Origin: Williamsia sp. DF01-3
GTDB lineage: Bacteria; Actinomycetota; Actinomycetes; Mycobacteriales; Mycobacteriaceae
Assembly (NCBI RefSeq): GCF_023051145.1
Contig: NZ_JALKFS010000005.1
Location: forward strand, 4,605,733 to 4,669,732
Direction of reading: 5' to 3'
DNA: 64,000 nucleotides
In this document: positions 27,666 through 37,266 of the stretch, piece after piece
How the letters are laid out: each line of letters opens with the position of its first letter
Position numbering within the stretch: the stretch's first letter is position 1
Notes under the pieces: model-generated
Told to the model about the DNA's origin: nothing
The model's database searches: none
What the model saw: the letters and a program-made list of their open reading frames with translations, nothing else
Position numbers and translations under genes: made by a program

Positions 27666-29443
27666 GAGTGAGATGTCCTCTCATCGCGTGAGTGCCCTGC
27701 GCCCACGAGGGCGCTGGTTCGGTCGGCGATTGCCTGCACCGACAGGGCCAGTGAGATCGCGCCGGCATCGGGTGTCCCGACGCTGCGTTCGGCGAGGGGC
27801 CGGGCACGGCCGACCTTCGGCCGTAGTCGAGCTGTGGCCTGTGCGGACTCGTCGGCCACCACTGCGGCGGCCGACCAGGCCTCGTGCCAGCCGACGCCGT
27901 CGGCGGCCTGTCGTTCGATCTCTTCGACGAAGGGCCCCAGCGCGTCGAGCATCGTCTTGTCGCCGGGCGCAGCACCGCCGAGATCGACCAGTGCCTGATA
28001 CCCGTCGCGCAACCCGGCACCGAGCAGTGCGGTGTCGGGTGAACCGGTGTCGCCGAGCCGGGCGCCGAGTGCACCGAGCAGTGCACCCCACAACACACCC
28101 GATGTGCCGCCTGCCTTTGCGGCCCAGGCCTTTCCGGCGGCGGCGAGTACCGATCCGGCACCCGCCTGAGCTGCTATGGCCTCATCGGCCGCGGCGACAG
28201 CGGCCGAACTGCCCTTGACCATTCCGCGACCGTGGTCACCGTCGCCGGCCACGGCATCGATGCGGCCGAGTTCCGTCTCGGCGCCCGCCACCGCATCGGC
28301 AAGGGCCTGCAATGCCTCTCCGACCACCTGTCCGGTGCGGCGGCCCGCCTCGTCCGAGAGGGATGCCAACGCAGGGGCCGCGGCCACCGCGACTTCATCT
28401 GTCTCCGAACGTAATTGCGCGTCACCCATCGACGGGCCCACGTGGTCGGCGGTCATCTTCCGGTAGGCAGGGGTGTCGGCGGGGGCCGTCCAGTAATGCT
28501 CGAGATCGTCGTCGAGCCACATCACGGTGAGCGAACAACCGGCCATGTCGAGGCTGGTCACCAGCTCCCCCACCTCGGGATCGATCAGGGTGTACCCCGC
28601 CTCGCGAAGCAGCGCCGACGCCGTGGACCACACCACGAACAGTTCCTCGTATTTGGTGCGGCCGAGCCCGTTGAGAATCACGGCGATCCGCTTCGAGTCG
28701 GTGGTGGGAGCTGCGGCCAGCACGCCGTCGACCAGTGTGCGAGCCAGTTCCCCGGCCGTCGGCATCGGCTCGTCGGCGATGCCCGGTTCACCATGGATGC
28801 CGAGGCCCACACCCATCTTCCCGGCCGGGACGGTGAACAGCGGGGCATCTGCCCCGGGCATCGTGCATCCGTCGAAAGCGACACCGAGTGTGCGCGTTGC
28901 GTCGTTGGCCCGCCGGGCGATGTCGAGGACGCCGGCCATGTCCCGGCCGGCATCGGCCGCGGCACCGGCACACCGGAACACCGTGAAATCGCCTGCGATG
29001 CCTCGCCGCCGGGACTCCTCACCGGCCGGTGCACTGGCGACGTCGTCGGTGACCGCGAGGTAGTGCGCGTCGATCCCCTCGGCCCGCAGCTGCTGCACGG
29101 CGAGCCCGAAGTTCATCACGTCGCCCGCGTAGTTCCCGGTGGTCAACAACACGCCGGCACCGCCGTCGGCAGCGCGGGCCACCGAGGTGGCCTCATCGGT
29201 GGACGGCGAGGTGAAGATGTTGCCCACCACGGCCCCGTCGGCGAACCCGGGGCCCACGACGCCGCAGAACGCGGGGTAGTGACCAGAGCCGCCGCCGACC
29301 ACCACCGCGACCTTGCCCGGTGGCGTCCTGTGCGCACGCACCACTCCCCCGGGTACGGCCGCGACGTACCGGGAATTGGCATCGCAGAAGCCCGCGAGCA
29401 TGTCCTCGGAGAACCGCGACGGGTCGTTGAACAACCGGGTCAT
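27662..29443 (-). CDS. DhaK-DhaL fusion kinase (erythrulose kinase candidate)
   Basis: A 593-residue single-chain ATP-dependent ketose kinase. The N-terminal DhaK domain (about 1-330) has [14 protein letters not shown] near 52 and the hydroxyketone-binding histidine in [10 protein letters not shown]. The C-terminal DhaL domain (about 370-580) has the metal-nucleotide motif [13 protein letters not shown] and [17 protein letters not shown]. smegmatis D- and L-erythrulose kinases belong to this family. The neighbouring polyol dehydrogenase and RpiB-type isomerase suggest erythrulose rather than dihydroxyacetone as substrate. ATG 29443 overlaps the ABC ATPase stop as ATGA. Confidence 0.82.
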   Translation of the reverse strand: MTRLFNDPSRFSEDMLAGFCDANSRYVAAVPGGVVRAHRTPPGKVAVVVGGGSGHYPAFCGVVGPGFADGAVVGNIFTSPSTDEATSVARAADGGAGVLLTTGNYAGDVMNFGLAVQQLRAEGIDAHYLAVTDDVASAPAGEESRRRGIAGDFTVFRCAGAAADAGRDMAGVLDIARRANDATRTLGVAFDGCTMPGADAPLFTVPAGKMGVGLGIHGEPGIADEPMPTAGELARTLVDGVLAAAPTTDSKRIAVILNGLGRTKYEELFVVWSTASALLREAGYTLIDPEVGELVTSLDMAGCSLTVMWLDDDLEHYWTAPADTPAYRKMTADHVGPSMGDAQLRSETDEVAVAAAPALASLSDEAGRRTGQVVGEALQALADAVAGAETELGRIDAVAGDGDHGRGMVKGSSAAVAAADEAIAAQAGAGSVLAAAGKAWAAKAGGTSGVLWGALLGALGARLGDTGSPDTALLGAGLRDGYQALVDLGGAAPGDKTMLDALGPFVEEIERQAADGVGWHEAWSAAAVVADESAQATARLRPKVGRARPLAERSVGTPDAGAISLALSVQAIADRTSALVGAGHSRDERTSHS

Positions 29444-30585
29444 CGCAACCGCTCCCCGCCATCGGCGTCGAAGAGGTACACGCGCTCGGGTGGGGCGCCG
29501 ATCTCGATCTTCTGGTCCGTGGTGAAGTGGTCCTCGGCGGGCGTCTGTACAACGATCCCTTCCTCGATGCCACTGACCGTGCACGTGGCCAGCCCGAACT
29601 CCAGGAGATGCTCGAAGTACGCCACCGACGCCGACACGGTCGGATCACCGGCGGTCCGGACAACCGAGCAATCCTGCGGTCGCAACCCCACCGACACCCG
29701 GGTGCCATCGGCGATCGGGCCACGCACGGTGGTCGCCAATCGTCCTGCACCACGCCCGATCTCGACGAAAACCGTCTGGTCGATGGTGCGGGTGACACCG
29801 CGCAGCACGTTGATCTGCGGTTCGCCCACGAACTCGGCGACAAAGAGATTCGCCGGGTCGTCGAAGACCTCGTCCGGCGTGCCGAACTGCTGGATCACGC
29901 CGTGGTTCATCACGGCGAGACGGTCGGCAAGCGAGAGTGCCTCGACCTGGTCGTGCGTGACCACGATGGTGGTGTATCCGAATTCGCGCTGCAGCACCTT
30001 GAGTTCGCGGCGCACCCGTTGCCGGGCTGATGCGTCGAGGTGGCTCAGCGGCTCGTCCAGCAGCAGTACCGGTGGGTTGCGGACGAGCGCTCGCGCCAGC
30101 GCCACCCGCTGCTTCTGACCACTCGACAGGCTCGCCGGCCGAAGCGACAGAAGGTCTTCCATCTCCAAACGACTGGCGATGGTCTCCACCAGCTGGTCGG
30201 CACCGGAAACCTTGCGGGCCTTGAGTCCGTACGCGAGATTGTCGCGGATCGACATGGGCGGGTACAGAGCGTAGCTCTCGAAGCCCACACCGATGCCTCG
30301 CTTGGCTGCGGGCAGCTGCGAGATCTCTTTGTCTCCGACTTTGATCGAACCGGATGTGACGGTTTCGAGACCGGCGATCATGCGCAGGGTTGTCGTCTTG
30401 CCACAGCCCGAAGGACCGAGCAATGCGACGAGTTCCCCTGGGGCGATGGTCAGATCGATGCCCTTGACCGCCTGGAAACTCTCGCGGCCGCGGGCCGAGT
30501 ACGTCTTCACCAGCTTGTCGAGGGTCAGGCTCTTGGCGACGTCAGACGACACCTGACTCGGGGCGGGGATGGTCGTCGAGCTCAC
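29440..30585 (-). CDS. MalK/UgpC-type ABC importer ATPase, second of two
   Basis: A 381-residue carbohydrate-importer ATPase: Walker A LLGPSGCGKTTTLRMIAGLE near 57, Q-loop region GIGVGFESYALYPPMS, signature LSSGQKQRVALARALV, Walker B LLLDEPLSHLD, switch VVTHDQ, and a C-terminal regulatory OB domain (about 270-380). The signature has LSSGQ in place of LSGGQ. A second, non-identical ATPase is encoded just upstream, so the importer probably uses a heterodimer, as in the rhizobial glycerol transporter. Start ATG 30585; the stop overlaps the kinase gene by ATGA. Confidence 0.87.
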   Translation of the reverse strand: MSSTTIPAPSQVSSDVAKSLTLDKLVKTYSARGRESFQAVKGIDLTIAPGELVALLGPSGCGKTTTLRMIAGLETVTSGSIKVGDKEISQLPAAKRGIGVGFESYALYPPMSIRDNLAYGLKARKVSGADQLVETIASRLEMEDLLSLRPASLSSGQKQRVALARALVRNPPVLLLDEPLSHLDASARQRVRRELKVLQREFGYTTIVVTHDQVEALSLADRLAVMNHGVIQQFGTPDEVFDDPANLFVAEFVGEPQINVLRGVTRTIDQTVFVEIGRGAGRLATTVRGPIADGTRVSVGLRPQDCSVVRTAGDPTVSASVAYFEHLLEFGLATCTVSGIEEGIVVQTPAEDHFTTDQKIEIGAPPERVYLFDADGGERLR

Positions 30586-31721
30586 CGGGTTGCCTCCATT
30601 TCCGATTGCACGTTCGATATCAGCCGCACGCTGTCAGCGCCGGCCTGCTCGTCGTCGAACACGTGGACATCGCGGGTGGCGACGGTGAGGCTCACCTCGG
30701 CGCCTTCCGCGAAATGTTCACGCCCGCTGGACAATGCGATGATCTGCCGTCCACACGAGTCGATGGTGAGCTCCACGTTCCGACCGAGTCGCTCGGCCAG
30801 CATCACCCGACCGTGCAACTGCATCGCATCGTCGGGGATCCGGTCGCCGCGACCCAGCACCTTCAGATCACAGGGCCGCAGTCCGACGCGCACACGGTCG
30901 CCCGACGACGCCATCACGCCGTCCGGCACCCGCACCCTTCCCGATCCGTCGCCCAGCCGAGCGGTCGAGCCATCGATCACAGCGTCGACGACGTTGATCT
31001 CGGGCTGTCCCAACGACTTCGCCACGAAGGTGTCGGCCGGGCTGCGCCAGATCTGCTCGGGCGTGCCGACCTGGACCAGTTCTCCGTCGCGCAGCACCCC
31101 GATGCGATCACCGAGCGCGAGCGCCTCCTGGTAGTCGTGCGTGACGTAAATGGTGGTGGTACTCGACATCTGGCCGAGTTGCTTCAGCTCGGCACGCATC
31201 GCTGCGCGGAGCTTGGCGTCGAGGTGACTGAGCGGTTCGTCGAGCAGGTAGACATCCGCCGGTCGCACCAGCACCCGGCCGAGCGCAACACGCTGTCGCT
31301 GTCCGTTGGACAGCTCACGGGGGAAGCGCTCGAGCAGATGGTTGATGCCCAGTGTGGTGGTGACCTGATCGATGCGCTGCTTGCGTTCGGCGTCGGTGTA
31401 CTTGCCCGTCCGTCCCGACTTCAGCGGCGATTCGAGGTTCTGCGACACCGTTTTCTGCGGATACAGCGCGTAGCTCTCGAACGCCATCGCCACGTTCCGG
31501 CGGTAGGGCTCCACCAGTGTCATGTCGACGCCGCCGATGTGCACCGAACCTGCATCGACGTCGACCAGACCGGCAATCGACTTGAGGGTGGTGGTCTTTC
31601 CCGCACCACTGGGTCCGAGGATGACGAAGAACTCGCCGTCCGCGATGTCGAGGGACAGGTCTTTGATGCCGACCGTGTTGCCGTAGTTCTTGCTGAGGTT
31701 GTCGAGCCTGAGAGTGCTCAT
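30582..31721 (-). CDS. MalK/UgpC-type ABC importer ATPase, first of two
   Basis: A 379-residue ATPase: Walker A ILGPSGAGKTTTLKSIAGL near 35, Q-loop region AMAFESYALYPQKTV, Walker B YLLDEPLSHLD, switch YVTHDY, and a C-terminal OB-type domain. The signature reads LSNGQRQRVALG, with Asn in place of the first Gly. AFESYALYP rather than the more common AFQSYALYP is shared with two-ATPase glycerol/polyol importers. ATG 31721 overlaps the permease stop as ATGA. It is part of the polyol importer encoded by 29.4-35.0 kb. Confidence 0.87.
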   Translation of the reverse strand: MSTLRLDNLSKNYGNTVGIKDLSLDIADGEFFVILGPSGAGKTTTLKSIAGLVDVDAGSVHIGGVDMTLVEPYRRNVAMAFESYALYPQKTVSQNLESPLKSGRTGKYTDAERKQRIDQVTTTLGINHLLERFPRELSNGQRQRVALGRVLVRPADVYLLDEPLSHLDAKLRAAMRAELKQLGQMSSTTTIYVTHDYQEALALGDRIGVLRDGELVQVGTPEQIWRSPADTFVAKSLGQPEINVVDAVIDGSTARLGDGSGRVRVPDGVMASSGDRVRVGLRPCDLKVLGRGDRIPDDAMQLHGRVMLAERLGRNVELTIDSCGRQIIALSSGREHFAEGAEVSLTVATRDVHVFDDEQAGADSVRLISNVQSEMEATR

Positions 31722-32581
31722 GCTTTCACCGCTCCAAACGAGAGACCGCGGACGAGGTAACGCTGAATGGTCAGCGCGAGGATCAGCGGGGGCAGCGCCG
31801 CGATGACCGCCGCTGCCGCGGTGAGGTTGTAGTAGGCCTGACCGCCACCGCCGAGGAACTTGGTGATAGCCACCGTCACACCGGCATTGCTGTCGGCGAG
31901 GATCAACGGGAACACGTAGTTGTTCCAGGCGAAGATGAACGCCAGCAGTCCGGCGGCCGCGATGCCCGGACGGACCAGCGGCAGCGCCACCATCACGAAC
32001 GCCCGGGACCGGGTGTAGCCGTCCAGCAGGGCCGCCTGCTCGAGGTCTTCGGGCAGATCCTGGAAGTAGGAACGCAGGATCCACACCACCAGCGGCATGG
32101 TGACCAGCTGCAGCACCCAGATCATTCCGACGTTGGTGTCGAAGAGTCCGATCTGGTTGTAGATCACGAACAGCGGGACGATCACCATGAGCTCGGGGGC
32201 GAACCGGAACGAGAGCATCTGGAACATCAGATCCTCACTGCCGCGGTACTTCCAACGGCCGGCCGCGTAAGCCGCCGGGATTCCGATGACCAGCGACACG
32301 ATGACCGCACCACCACAGTTGATCAGGCTGGTCAGCAGCGACGCCTTGAAGTCGACGCTGGTCAGCTCGGTTCCCTTGTTGGACAGCACCGTCGAGAAGT
32401 TCTCCAGCGTGGGGCTGAAGGAGAAGTAGGTGCTGGTCTGCTGCTCGGTGTTCTTCAGCGAGAGGATCACCATCCAGATGATCGGGAACAGCGAGAAGAT
32501 GAACCACGCGATCAGGGTGAGGTCGGCCGCAACCGACCCGACGGTGAAACGCTTTTGACCGGGCAAGAGTTCACGCGCCAT
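31718..32581 (-). CDS. carbohydrate ABC permease (MalG-type)
   Basis: A 287-residue inner-membrane permease of the carbohydrate-uptake family with six transmembrane segments. The cytoplasmic EAA loop that docks the ATPase is DLPEDLEQAALLDGYTRSRAFVMVALPLVRPG (split around residues 185-215), with the usual EAA-G spacing altered to EQAALLDG. It pairs with the MalF-type permease encoded directly upstream (1-base gap). ATG 32581 starts MARELLPGQKRFT. Confidence 0.88.
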   Translation of the reverse strand: MARELLPGQKRFTVGSVAADLTLIAWFIFSLFPIIWMVILSLKNTEQQTSTYFSFSPTLENFSTVLSNKGTELTSVDFKASLLTSLINCGGAVIVSLVIGIPAAYAAGRWKYRGSEDLMFQMLSFRFAPELMVIVPLFVIYNQIGLFDTNVGMIWVLQLVTMPLVVWILRSYFQDLPEDLEQAALLDGYTRSRAFVMVALPLVRPGIAAAGLLAFIFAWNNYVFPLILADSNAGVTVAITKFLGGGGQAYYNLTAAAAVIAALPPLILALTIQRYLVRGLSFGAVKA

Positions 32582-32582
32582 G

Positions 32583-33539
32583 TCAGGACTCCGCTCCCGC
32601 AGCTCGTCGCTGCGCCTTTCCGAGCACGCTGACGAGAACGCGTGCGGTGATGAACACGATGATCCAGAGCAGCAACATGTAGGTCGCTCCACGGGAGTAG
32701 TCGAGGTTGATGATCGCGTCCTCGAACGCGCCGATCTGCAGGGTGCGGGTCGAGACGCCGGGGCCGCCCGCGGTGAGCACGTAGATCGCGTCGAACACCT
32801 TGAGGTTGTCCATGAACCGGAAGATGACGGCCACCAGGATGTAGGGCCACAGCATGGGGAGCATCAGTTTGCGGAACATGAAGAACCAGTTGGCACCGTC
32901 GACCTCGGAGGCCTCGAACGGCTCCTTCGGCAGCGAGCGGATGCCCGCGAGCACGAGGATCGCGACAAAGGGCGTGAAGATCCAGACGTCGACCAGGATC
33001 ACCGACCAGAGCGCATTGGTGCTGGACAACCAGTCGAAGGTGTTCCCCAGTCCCAGAACGTGATTGAGGATTCCGAACTGCGGGTTGAACATCAGCTTCC
33101 AGATCACGCCCGCGATGACGGGTGCGATCATCAGCGGCAGGATCAGGACCTTCTCGAAGATCTTGCCGATGATGCTGGAGCGGTTGAGCAACAGCGCGAG
33201 GCCCACGCCGAGGACGGTCTCGACCGCCGTGGCAACAACCGCGAACACTCCGGTGACCTGCACGCTCTGCCAGAAGATCTGGTCGCCGAGCACCGATGCG
33301 AAGTTGCGGAAACCGACGAACACGGGATCGGGGTTGACCGCCGCGTAGTTGAGCACCGAGTAGTAGGCACCGACGAAGAACGGGTACAGGATGCCGATGA
33401 CGATGATGAGTGCGGGAAGCGAGAGCAGGTAGGGGCGCAGCCGTCGGCGCCAGGTCGGCACCTCGACCGGTTTGTCCGCACGGACAGGCGGCTGGCCCGA
33501 AACACCGTCCGTCGTCGCCTTTGACGCTTGAGTGGTCAT
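32583..33539 (-). CDS. carbohydrate ABC permease (MalF/UgpA-type)
   Basis: A 318-residue permease with a 30-residue cytoplasmic N-terminus and six transmembrane segments (the first is LLSLPALIIVIGILYPFFVGAY). The EAA loop is LPKEPFEASEVDGANWFFMFRKLMLPML split around residues 205-230, with the motif EASEVDGA. With the downstream MalG-type subunit it forms the translocation channel of the importer. It lies 17 bases downstream of the binding-protein gene. Confidence 0.88.
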   Translation of the reverse strand: MTTQASKATTDGVSGQPPVRADKPVEVPTWRRRLRPYLLSLPALIIVIGILYPFFVGAYYSVLNYAAVNPDPVFVGFRNFASVLGDQIFWQSVQVTGVFAVVATAVETVLGVGLALLLNRSSIIGKIFEKVLILPLMIAPVIAGVIWKLMFNPQFGILNHVLGLGNTFDWLSSTNALWSVILVDVWIFTPFVAILVLAGIRSLPKEPFEASEVDGANWFFMFRKLMLPMLWPYILVAVIFRFMDNLKVFDAIYVLTAGGPGVSTRTLQIGAFEDAIINLDYSRGATYMLLLWIIVFITARVLVSVLGKAQRRAAGAES

Positions 33540-33556
33540 TGGTTCTTCTCTCTCCG

Positions 33557-34978
33557 TTAGAGATTCACTTTGGAGGTGTTTGTCTTGGCCAGACTGTCCA
33601 GCCGGGACTGGGCGTCGTCGCCGCCGTAGATGTCCTGCAACGCCACCGCCCAGTCCTTGGTGGTGTCGAAGAACTTCTTCTGCGGGGTGAACTGGATCTT
33701 CGAGGAACCGATGACCGTCTCGAAGGTCTCGAGGTAGCCCGGCTGATCGGCCGCGATTCGCTTGAACGTGCTGTCGAACACCGACTTACGGACCGGGTCC
33801 GCGTAGATGCCGCCTTCGACGGCCTTGTTCATCGCTTCTTTGCCGGTGGCCCACTGCATGAACAGCCAGGCGGCGAGCTTGTTCTTGGACAGCGAGTTCA
33901 TCGCCCACGTCCAGGTCCAGAGGTTGGTGTTGTAGTTGCCGTCCGGTCCCGCGGGTCCGGGGTACCACCCGAGGTTGCCTGCCTGCGCGCTGGCGCCGGG
34001 CTTGTTCTTGGGGTACGTGGCGCTGTCGGCGTCGTACACCATCATCGCCTTGCCGTCACCGAGGTCACCGGTGGCGTTGGGGTAGTCGTACGTGGTCCAC
34101 GACGTGGGTCCGGCCTTGTGCTGCATCTCGATCCACTTGCGCGTGAAGTCGACCGCCTTCGCGGAGTTCATCCGGGCCACCAATTCGTCTCCGTCGAGCG
34201 TGTAGTCGACGGCGCCTTCACGGGCGTACTGACTCATGAAGCCGGGATGGATGGTCGCCCACGACTTCGACCCGCGGGTCGCGATGCCGTAGCGGTTCTC
34301 CGAGCGATCGGTGAGATCGATTGCGAGCTGGATGAAGTCGTCGAAGTTGTCCGGTAGCGCGATCTTCCGGCTGTCGAAGTAGGCCTTGTTGTACGCCACC
34401 ACATTGTTCTCGAATCCCCAGGGGATCGCCCACTGACCGCCGGTGCCGAGAGGGCTGCCCAGCTCGAAGTTCCAGCGGGTCGAGGTGCGCAGGCCTTCGA
34501 AGATGTCGTCGAAGTCGTACTCCTGGCTGGTGGCCGCGCTGTTGCCCAGCCACGGGCCCAGGTCCTCGATCCATCCGGGCGGGCCGTATTGCCAGATGAA
34601 GTAGGCACCCAGCATGAAGACGTCGTGCTTGCCGGTGCCGCCGGCGAGTTCGGTGTTCAACTTGGTGAAGTAGTCGGCCTCGGGCACGAGATCGACATTC
34701 ACCTTGATGCCGGTGAGAGCGCTGAACTCGGACAGCAGCGGCTGGAATGACTGCTGGTAGGGGTGCGGTGTCTGCAGGATGTTGAGCGTGGTGCCTTCGG
34801 CTTTACGCCAGTCGAACGAGCCCGAGACCGCAGCGGCACCGTTCTCCGCATCGACTCGACCACCCACGCCACAGGCGCCCAGGATCGGTGCAGCGGCAGC
34901 GGCCACACCCACCACGCCGAACGCCCGCAGCAGGTTTCGACGGGACATCGGAGTGTTGACCGAAAAATTCTCATTCAT
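33557..34978 (-). CDS. extracellular solute-binding lipoprotein of the polyol importer
   Basis: A 473-residue periplasm-side binding protein of the type 1 carbohydrate family. The N-terminus has a twin-arginine motif (SRRNLLRAFGVVG), a hydrophobic stretch and a lipobox ILGAC with C36 as probable lipidation site, so it is likely a Tat-exported lipoprotein. The mature part has the usual bilobal features, including GGQWAIPWGFENNVVAYNKA and KAMMVYDADSATY. Long sequences of this type are seen for polyol-binding proteins. It lies first among the transport genes, 15 bases after the dehydrogenase gene. Confidence 0.87.
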   Translation of the reverse strand: MNENFSVNTPMSRRNLLRAFGVVGVAAAAAPILGACGVGGRVDAENGAAAVSGSFDWRKAEGTTLNILQTPHPYQQSFQPLLSEFSALTGIKVNVDLVPEADYFTKLNTELAGGTGKHDVFMLGAYFIWQYGPPGWIEDLGPWLGNSAATSQEYDFDDIFEGLRTSTRWNFELGSPLGTGGQWAIPWGFENNVVAYNKAYFDSRKIALPDNFDDFIQLAIDLTDRSENRYGIATRGSKSWATIHPGFMSQYAREGAVDYTLDGDELVARMNSAKAVDFTRKWIEMQHKAGPTSWTTYDYPNATGDLGDGKAMMVYDADSATYPKNKPGASAQAGNLGWYPGPAGPDGNYNTNLWTWTWAMNSLSKNKLAAWLFMQWATGKEAMNKAVEGGIYADPVRKSVFDSTFKRIAADQPGYLETFETVIGSSKIQFTPQKKFFDTTKDWAVALQDIYGGDDAQSRLDSLAKTNTSKVNL

Positions 34979-34993
34979 GGATACGTCTTTCGC

Positions 34994-36082
34994 TCAGGCC
35001 GGGATCAAGGACACCTTGACCGACTCTTTACCGCTGGCCACCAGGTCCAATCCGCGCTGGAACTCGCTCAGCGGCAACTGGTGGGTGCAGATCTCGTCCA
35101 TCGGGAGAACCCCCGACTCGATCATGCGGATGGCTGCGGGCCAGCAGTACGGACCGAGGTGCGCACCGAGGACGTCGAGCTCTTTGTCGTCGCTGATGAT
35201 GCTCCAGTCGACGGACACGTCGCTCCCGAAGACGCCGTACTCCACGTACCGGCCCAGCTTGCGCAGCAGGTTCAATCCCTGCGGGACCGCCGAGGGGTGC
35301 CCCGTGGCTTCCAGGTACACATCGGCACCGTAGCCGTCCGTCAGATCCTTGATCATCGCCACCGCATCCTCGGTCGCGATGTTGATGGTGAGGTCGGCGC
35401 CGCACCGCTTCGCGAGTTCGAGCTTCTCCTCGGCCATGTCGAGGGCGATCACGCGAGCGGGATTCTTCGACTTGGCACCCGCGATCATGCCCAGGCCGAT
35501 CGGTCCGCAGCCGGCGACGACGACGGTGTCCTCGAAGGTGATCTGTGCGCGCTCGACGGCGTGGAGTGAGCACGACAGAGGCTCGGCGAATGCAGCGTGG
35601 TGCGCCGGGATGTCCTTGGAGACCTTGTGCACCAGCGCTTCTCCGGGATACACCATGTACTCGGCCATCGCCCCGGGTGTACGGCGCTTGAATCCGTAGA
35701 GGTCGTGCGGCGCGCACATGTGGTACCAGCCGCGCTTGCAGTACATGCACTCCCAGCAGGGAACGATCTGCTCGGACACCACCCGGTCGCCCACCGCGAT
35801 CCCCCACCGCTCGGCGGCGGCGGCGTCGAGTGAGACCACCGTGCCGACGAACTCGTGACCTGGGATGACCTCCGTCTCGGCCCATGCGGGACGATTCTCG
35901 TCCCCCCAGAACTTCGCCGCACCGTGGTAGCACTTGAGATCACTCGCGCAGATACCCACTGCTTCGACCTTGATCAACGCCTCACCGGGGCCGGCGACCG
36001 GTACCGCGACCTGCTCCAGGCGGTAGTCCTCGGGTCCATGACAGACAACTGCCTGCATCTTCTCGGGTAGTTGCTCACCCAT
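34994..36082 (-). CDS. eltD: zinc-dependent erythritol/L-threitol dehydrogenase (EltD-like)
   Basis: A 362-residue MDR-family alcohol dehydrogenase. Catalytic zinc ligands lie in GICASDLKCYHG and IPGHEFVG; structural zinc cysteines are in CWECMYCKRGWYHMC; the NAD-binding motif is VVAGCGPIGLGM near residue 184. The sequence, including GICASDLKCYHGAAKFWGDE and CTHQLPLSEFQRGLDLVASG, recalls M. smegmatis EltD, which oxidises erythritol and L-threitol to L-erythrulose. ATG 36082 has AGGAG 7 bases upstream; the frame is open to 36097. It is first in the polyol operon and divergent from the SorC-type regulator. Confidence 0.8.
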   Translation of the reverse strand: MGEQLPEKMQAVVCHGPEDYRLEQVAVPVAGPGEALIKVEAVGICASDLKCYHGAAKFWGDENRPAWAETEVIPGHEFVGTVVSLDAAAAERWGIAVGDRVVSEQIVPCWECMYCKRGWYHMCAPHDLYGFKRRTPGAMAEYMVYPGEALVHKVSKDIPAHHAAFAEPLSCSLHAVERAQITFEDTVVVAGCGPIGLGMIAGAKSKNPARVIALDMAEEKLELAKRCGADLTINIATEDAVAMIKDLTDGYGADVYLEATGHPSAVPQGLNLLRKLGRYVEYGVFGSDVSVDWSIISDDKELDVLGAHLGPYCWPAAIRMIESGVLPMDEICTHQLPLSEFQRGLDLVASGKESVKVSLIPA

Positions 36083-36151
36083 TAGCCAACTCCTCACCGG
36101 CCGAGGCCGCGTTCATTTTGCTGTGTTCCGGGTCACGTTAGCGCTTCCTGA

Positions 36152-36204
36152 TACATATGTACAGAACAGATGTTCACGAGTTTTCACCGCATGAACAAAT
36201 GTGC
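36152..36204. promoter_or_regulatory. operator candidates for the polyol regulator
   Basis: Three related palindromes lie between the divergent dehydrogenase and regulator genes: TACATATGTA (36152-36161), GAACA-GA-TGTTC (36164-36175) and GAACA-AA-TGTGC (36193-36204). Minus-strand TGTACA and TAACGT, spaced 17, could be a promoter for the polyol operon overlapping the first two sites. This layout fits binding by the adjacent SorC-type regulator. Confidence 0.6.
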
Positions 36205-36252
36205 AGTGCCATAATCGGCGGGATCGCAGTCACCGACGGAGGGGTGTGCCTC

Positions 36253-37266
36253 ATGGCCAACCAGACACGCAGGTCGGCGGCCTCCCCGCCGGCCGATGCG
36301 GCGAACGGGTCGGATTCCGGCCACTTCTCCGCCTCGCTGGTCTATGCCGCTGCGCGCCTGTACTACACCGAGGAAGCCACCCAGCTGGATGTCGCATCAC
36401 AGCTCGGCGTCAGCCGCGCAACCGTCAGCCGGCTGCTCGCCGAAGCCCGTCGCCGGGGCATCGTCCGCATCGAAGTGATTGCGCCACAAGACTTCTTCGA
36501 CGCCGACCTGGAGACCAGCCTGTCGGCAGCACTGCACCTCGACAGGGTGTATCTCAGCAGCCCGCTGCCCCCGCCCACGCCAGCGCGCCCGACCGTGGAG
36601 GTCATGGGATCGGTTCTCGCTCCTGCGGTGGCACGCAGCCTCCGTGACGCGAACCTACTGCCGGGCGATGTGCTCCTGGTGTCCTCGGGCCGCACCGTCT
36701 ACGAGGTGGCCCAGTACGAGATGGCCGAACTGCCCGGCGTACTGGTGGTACCAACCGTCGGCGGCAACGACCAGCCCGAGCCGTGGTACCAGACCAACGA
36801 GATCACCCGCCTCGTCGCAGGAAGGATCGGCGGCCGACCGAACTACCTCTTCGCACCCGCCCTGCCCGGGCCGGACCTGCACGCCTCGCTCACCGCCGAC
36901 CCCAGCATCCAGCCGGTTCTACGGCTGTGGTCGCAGGCCCGCTGTGCGCTGATGGGCATCGGTGCACCGCCTCTGTTACGTTCTGACATACCGCAATTCG
37001 TCCCGACCGGCTCGGCGTCGCTGCGCTCGGCCGTGGGGGACGTGTGCTCGCGCTTCTACGACCGCGACGGCCGGGCCGTCGATTTCCCCGGACGCGAGCG
37101 GCTCATCGCCATCGAACTGGACCTGCTCAAGCAGGTGCCGATCGGCATCGGTGTGGCGGTCGGCAAAGACAAGGTCGACCCGATCGTCGCCGGGGCAGCC
37201 GCGGGCTTCTTCAACCAACTCGTCACCGATCCCGCAACCGCCACAGCAATCATGGAGAGCTTATGA
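36253..37266 (+). CDS. SorC-family sugar-responsive transcriptional regulator
   Basis: A 337-residue regulator. The N-terminal helix-turn-helix (about 28-65) reads ARLYYTEEATQLDVASQLGV, SRATVSRLLAEARRRGIVRIEV, followed by a SorC/DeoR sugar-phosphate-binding domain with LLVSSGRTVYEVAQ, VPTVGG and IGIGAPPLL-type loops. Such proteins respond to phosphorylated sugars made by the pathway they control. ATG 36253 is supported by GGAGGGG at 36238-36244; the frame is open to 36157. It is divergent from the polyol operon and overlaps the dehydrogenase gene downstream as ATGA. Confidence 0.85.
   Translation: MANQTRRSAASPPADAANGSDSGHFSASLVYAAARLYYTEEATQLDVASQLGVSRATVSRLLAEARRRGIVRIEVIAPQDFFDADLETSLSAALHLDRVYLSSPLPPPTPARPTVEVMGSVLAPAVARSLRDANLLPGDVLLVSSGRTVYEVAQYEMAELPGVLVVPTVGGNDQPEPWYQTNEITRLVAGRIGGRPNYLFAPALPGPDLHASLTADPSIQPVLRLWSQARCALMGIGAPPLLRSDIPQFVPTGSASLRSAVGDVCSRFYDRDGRAVDFPGRERLIAIELDLLKQVPIGIGVAVGKDKVDPIVAGAAAGFFNQLVTDPATATAIMESL

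Noticed and set aside
36083-36252. Regulator start at ATG 36157
   Set aside because: It would overlap the operator palindromes and lacks a ribosome binding site, while ATG 36253 has GGAGGGG upstream.
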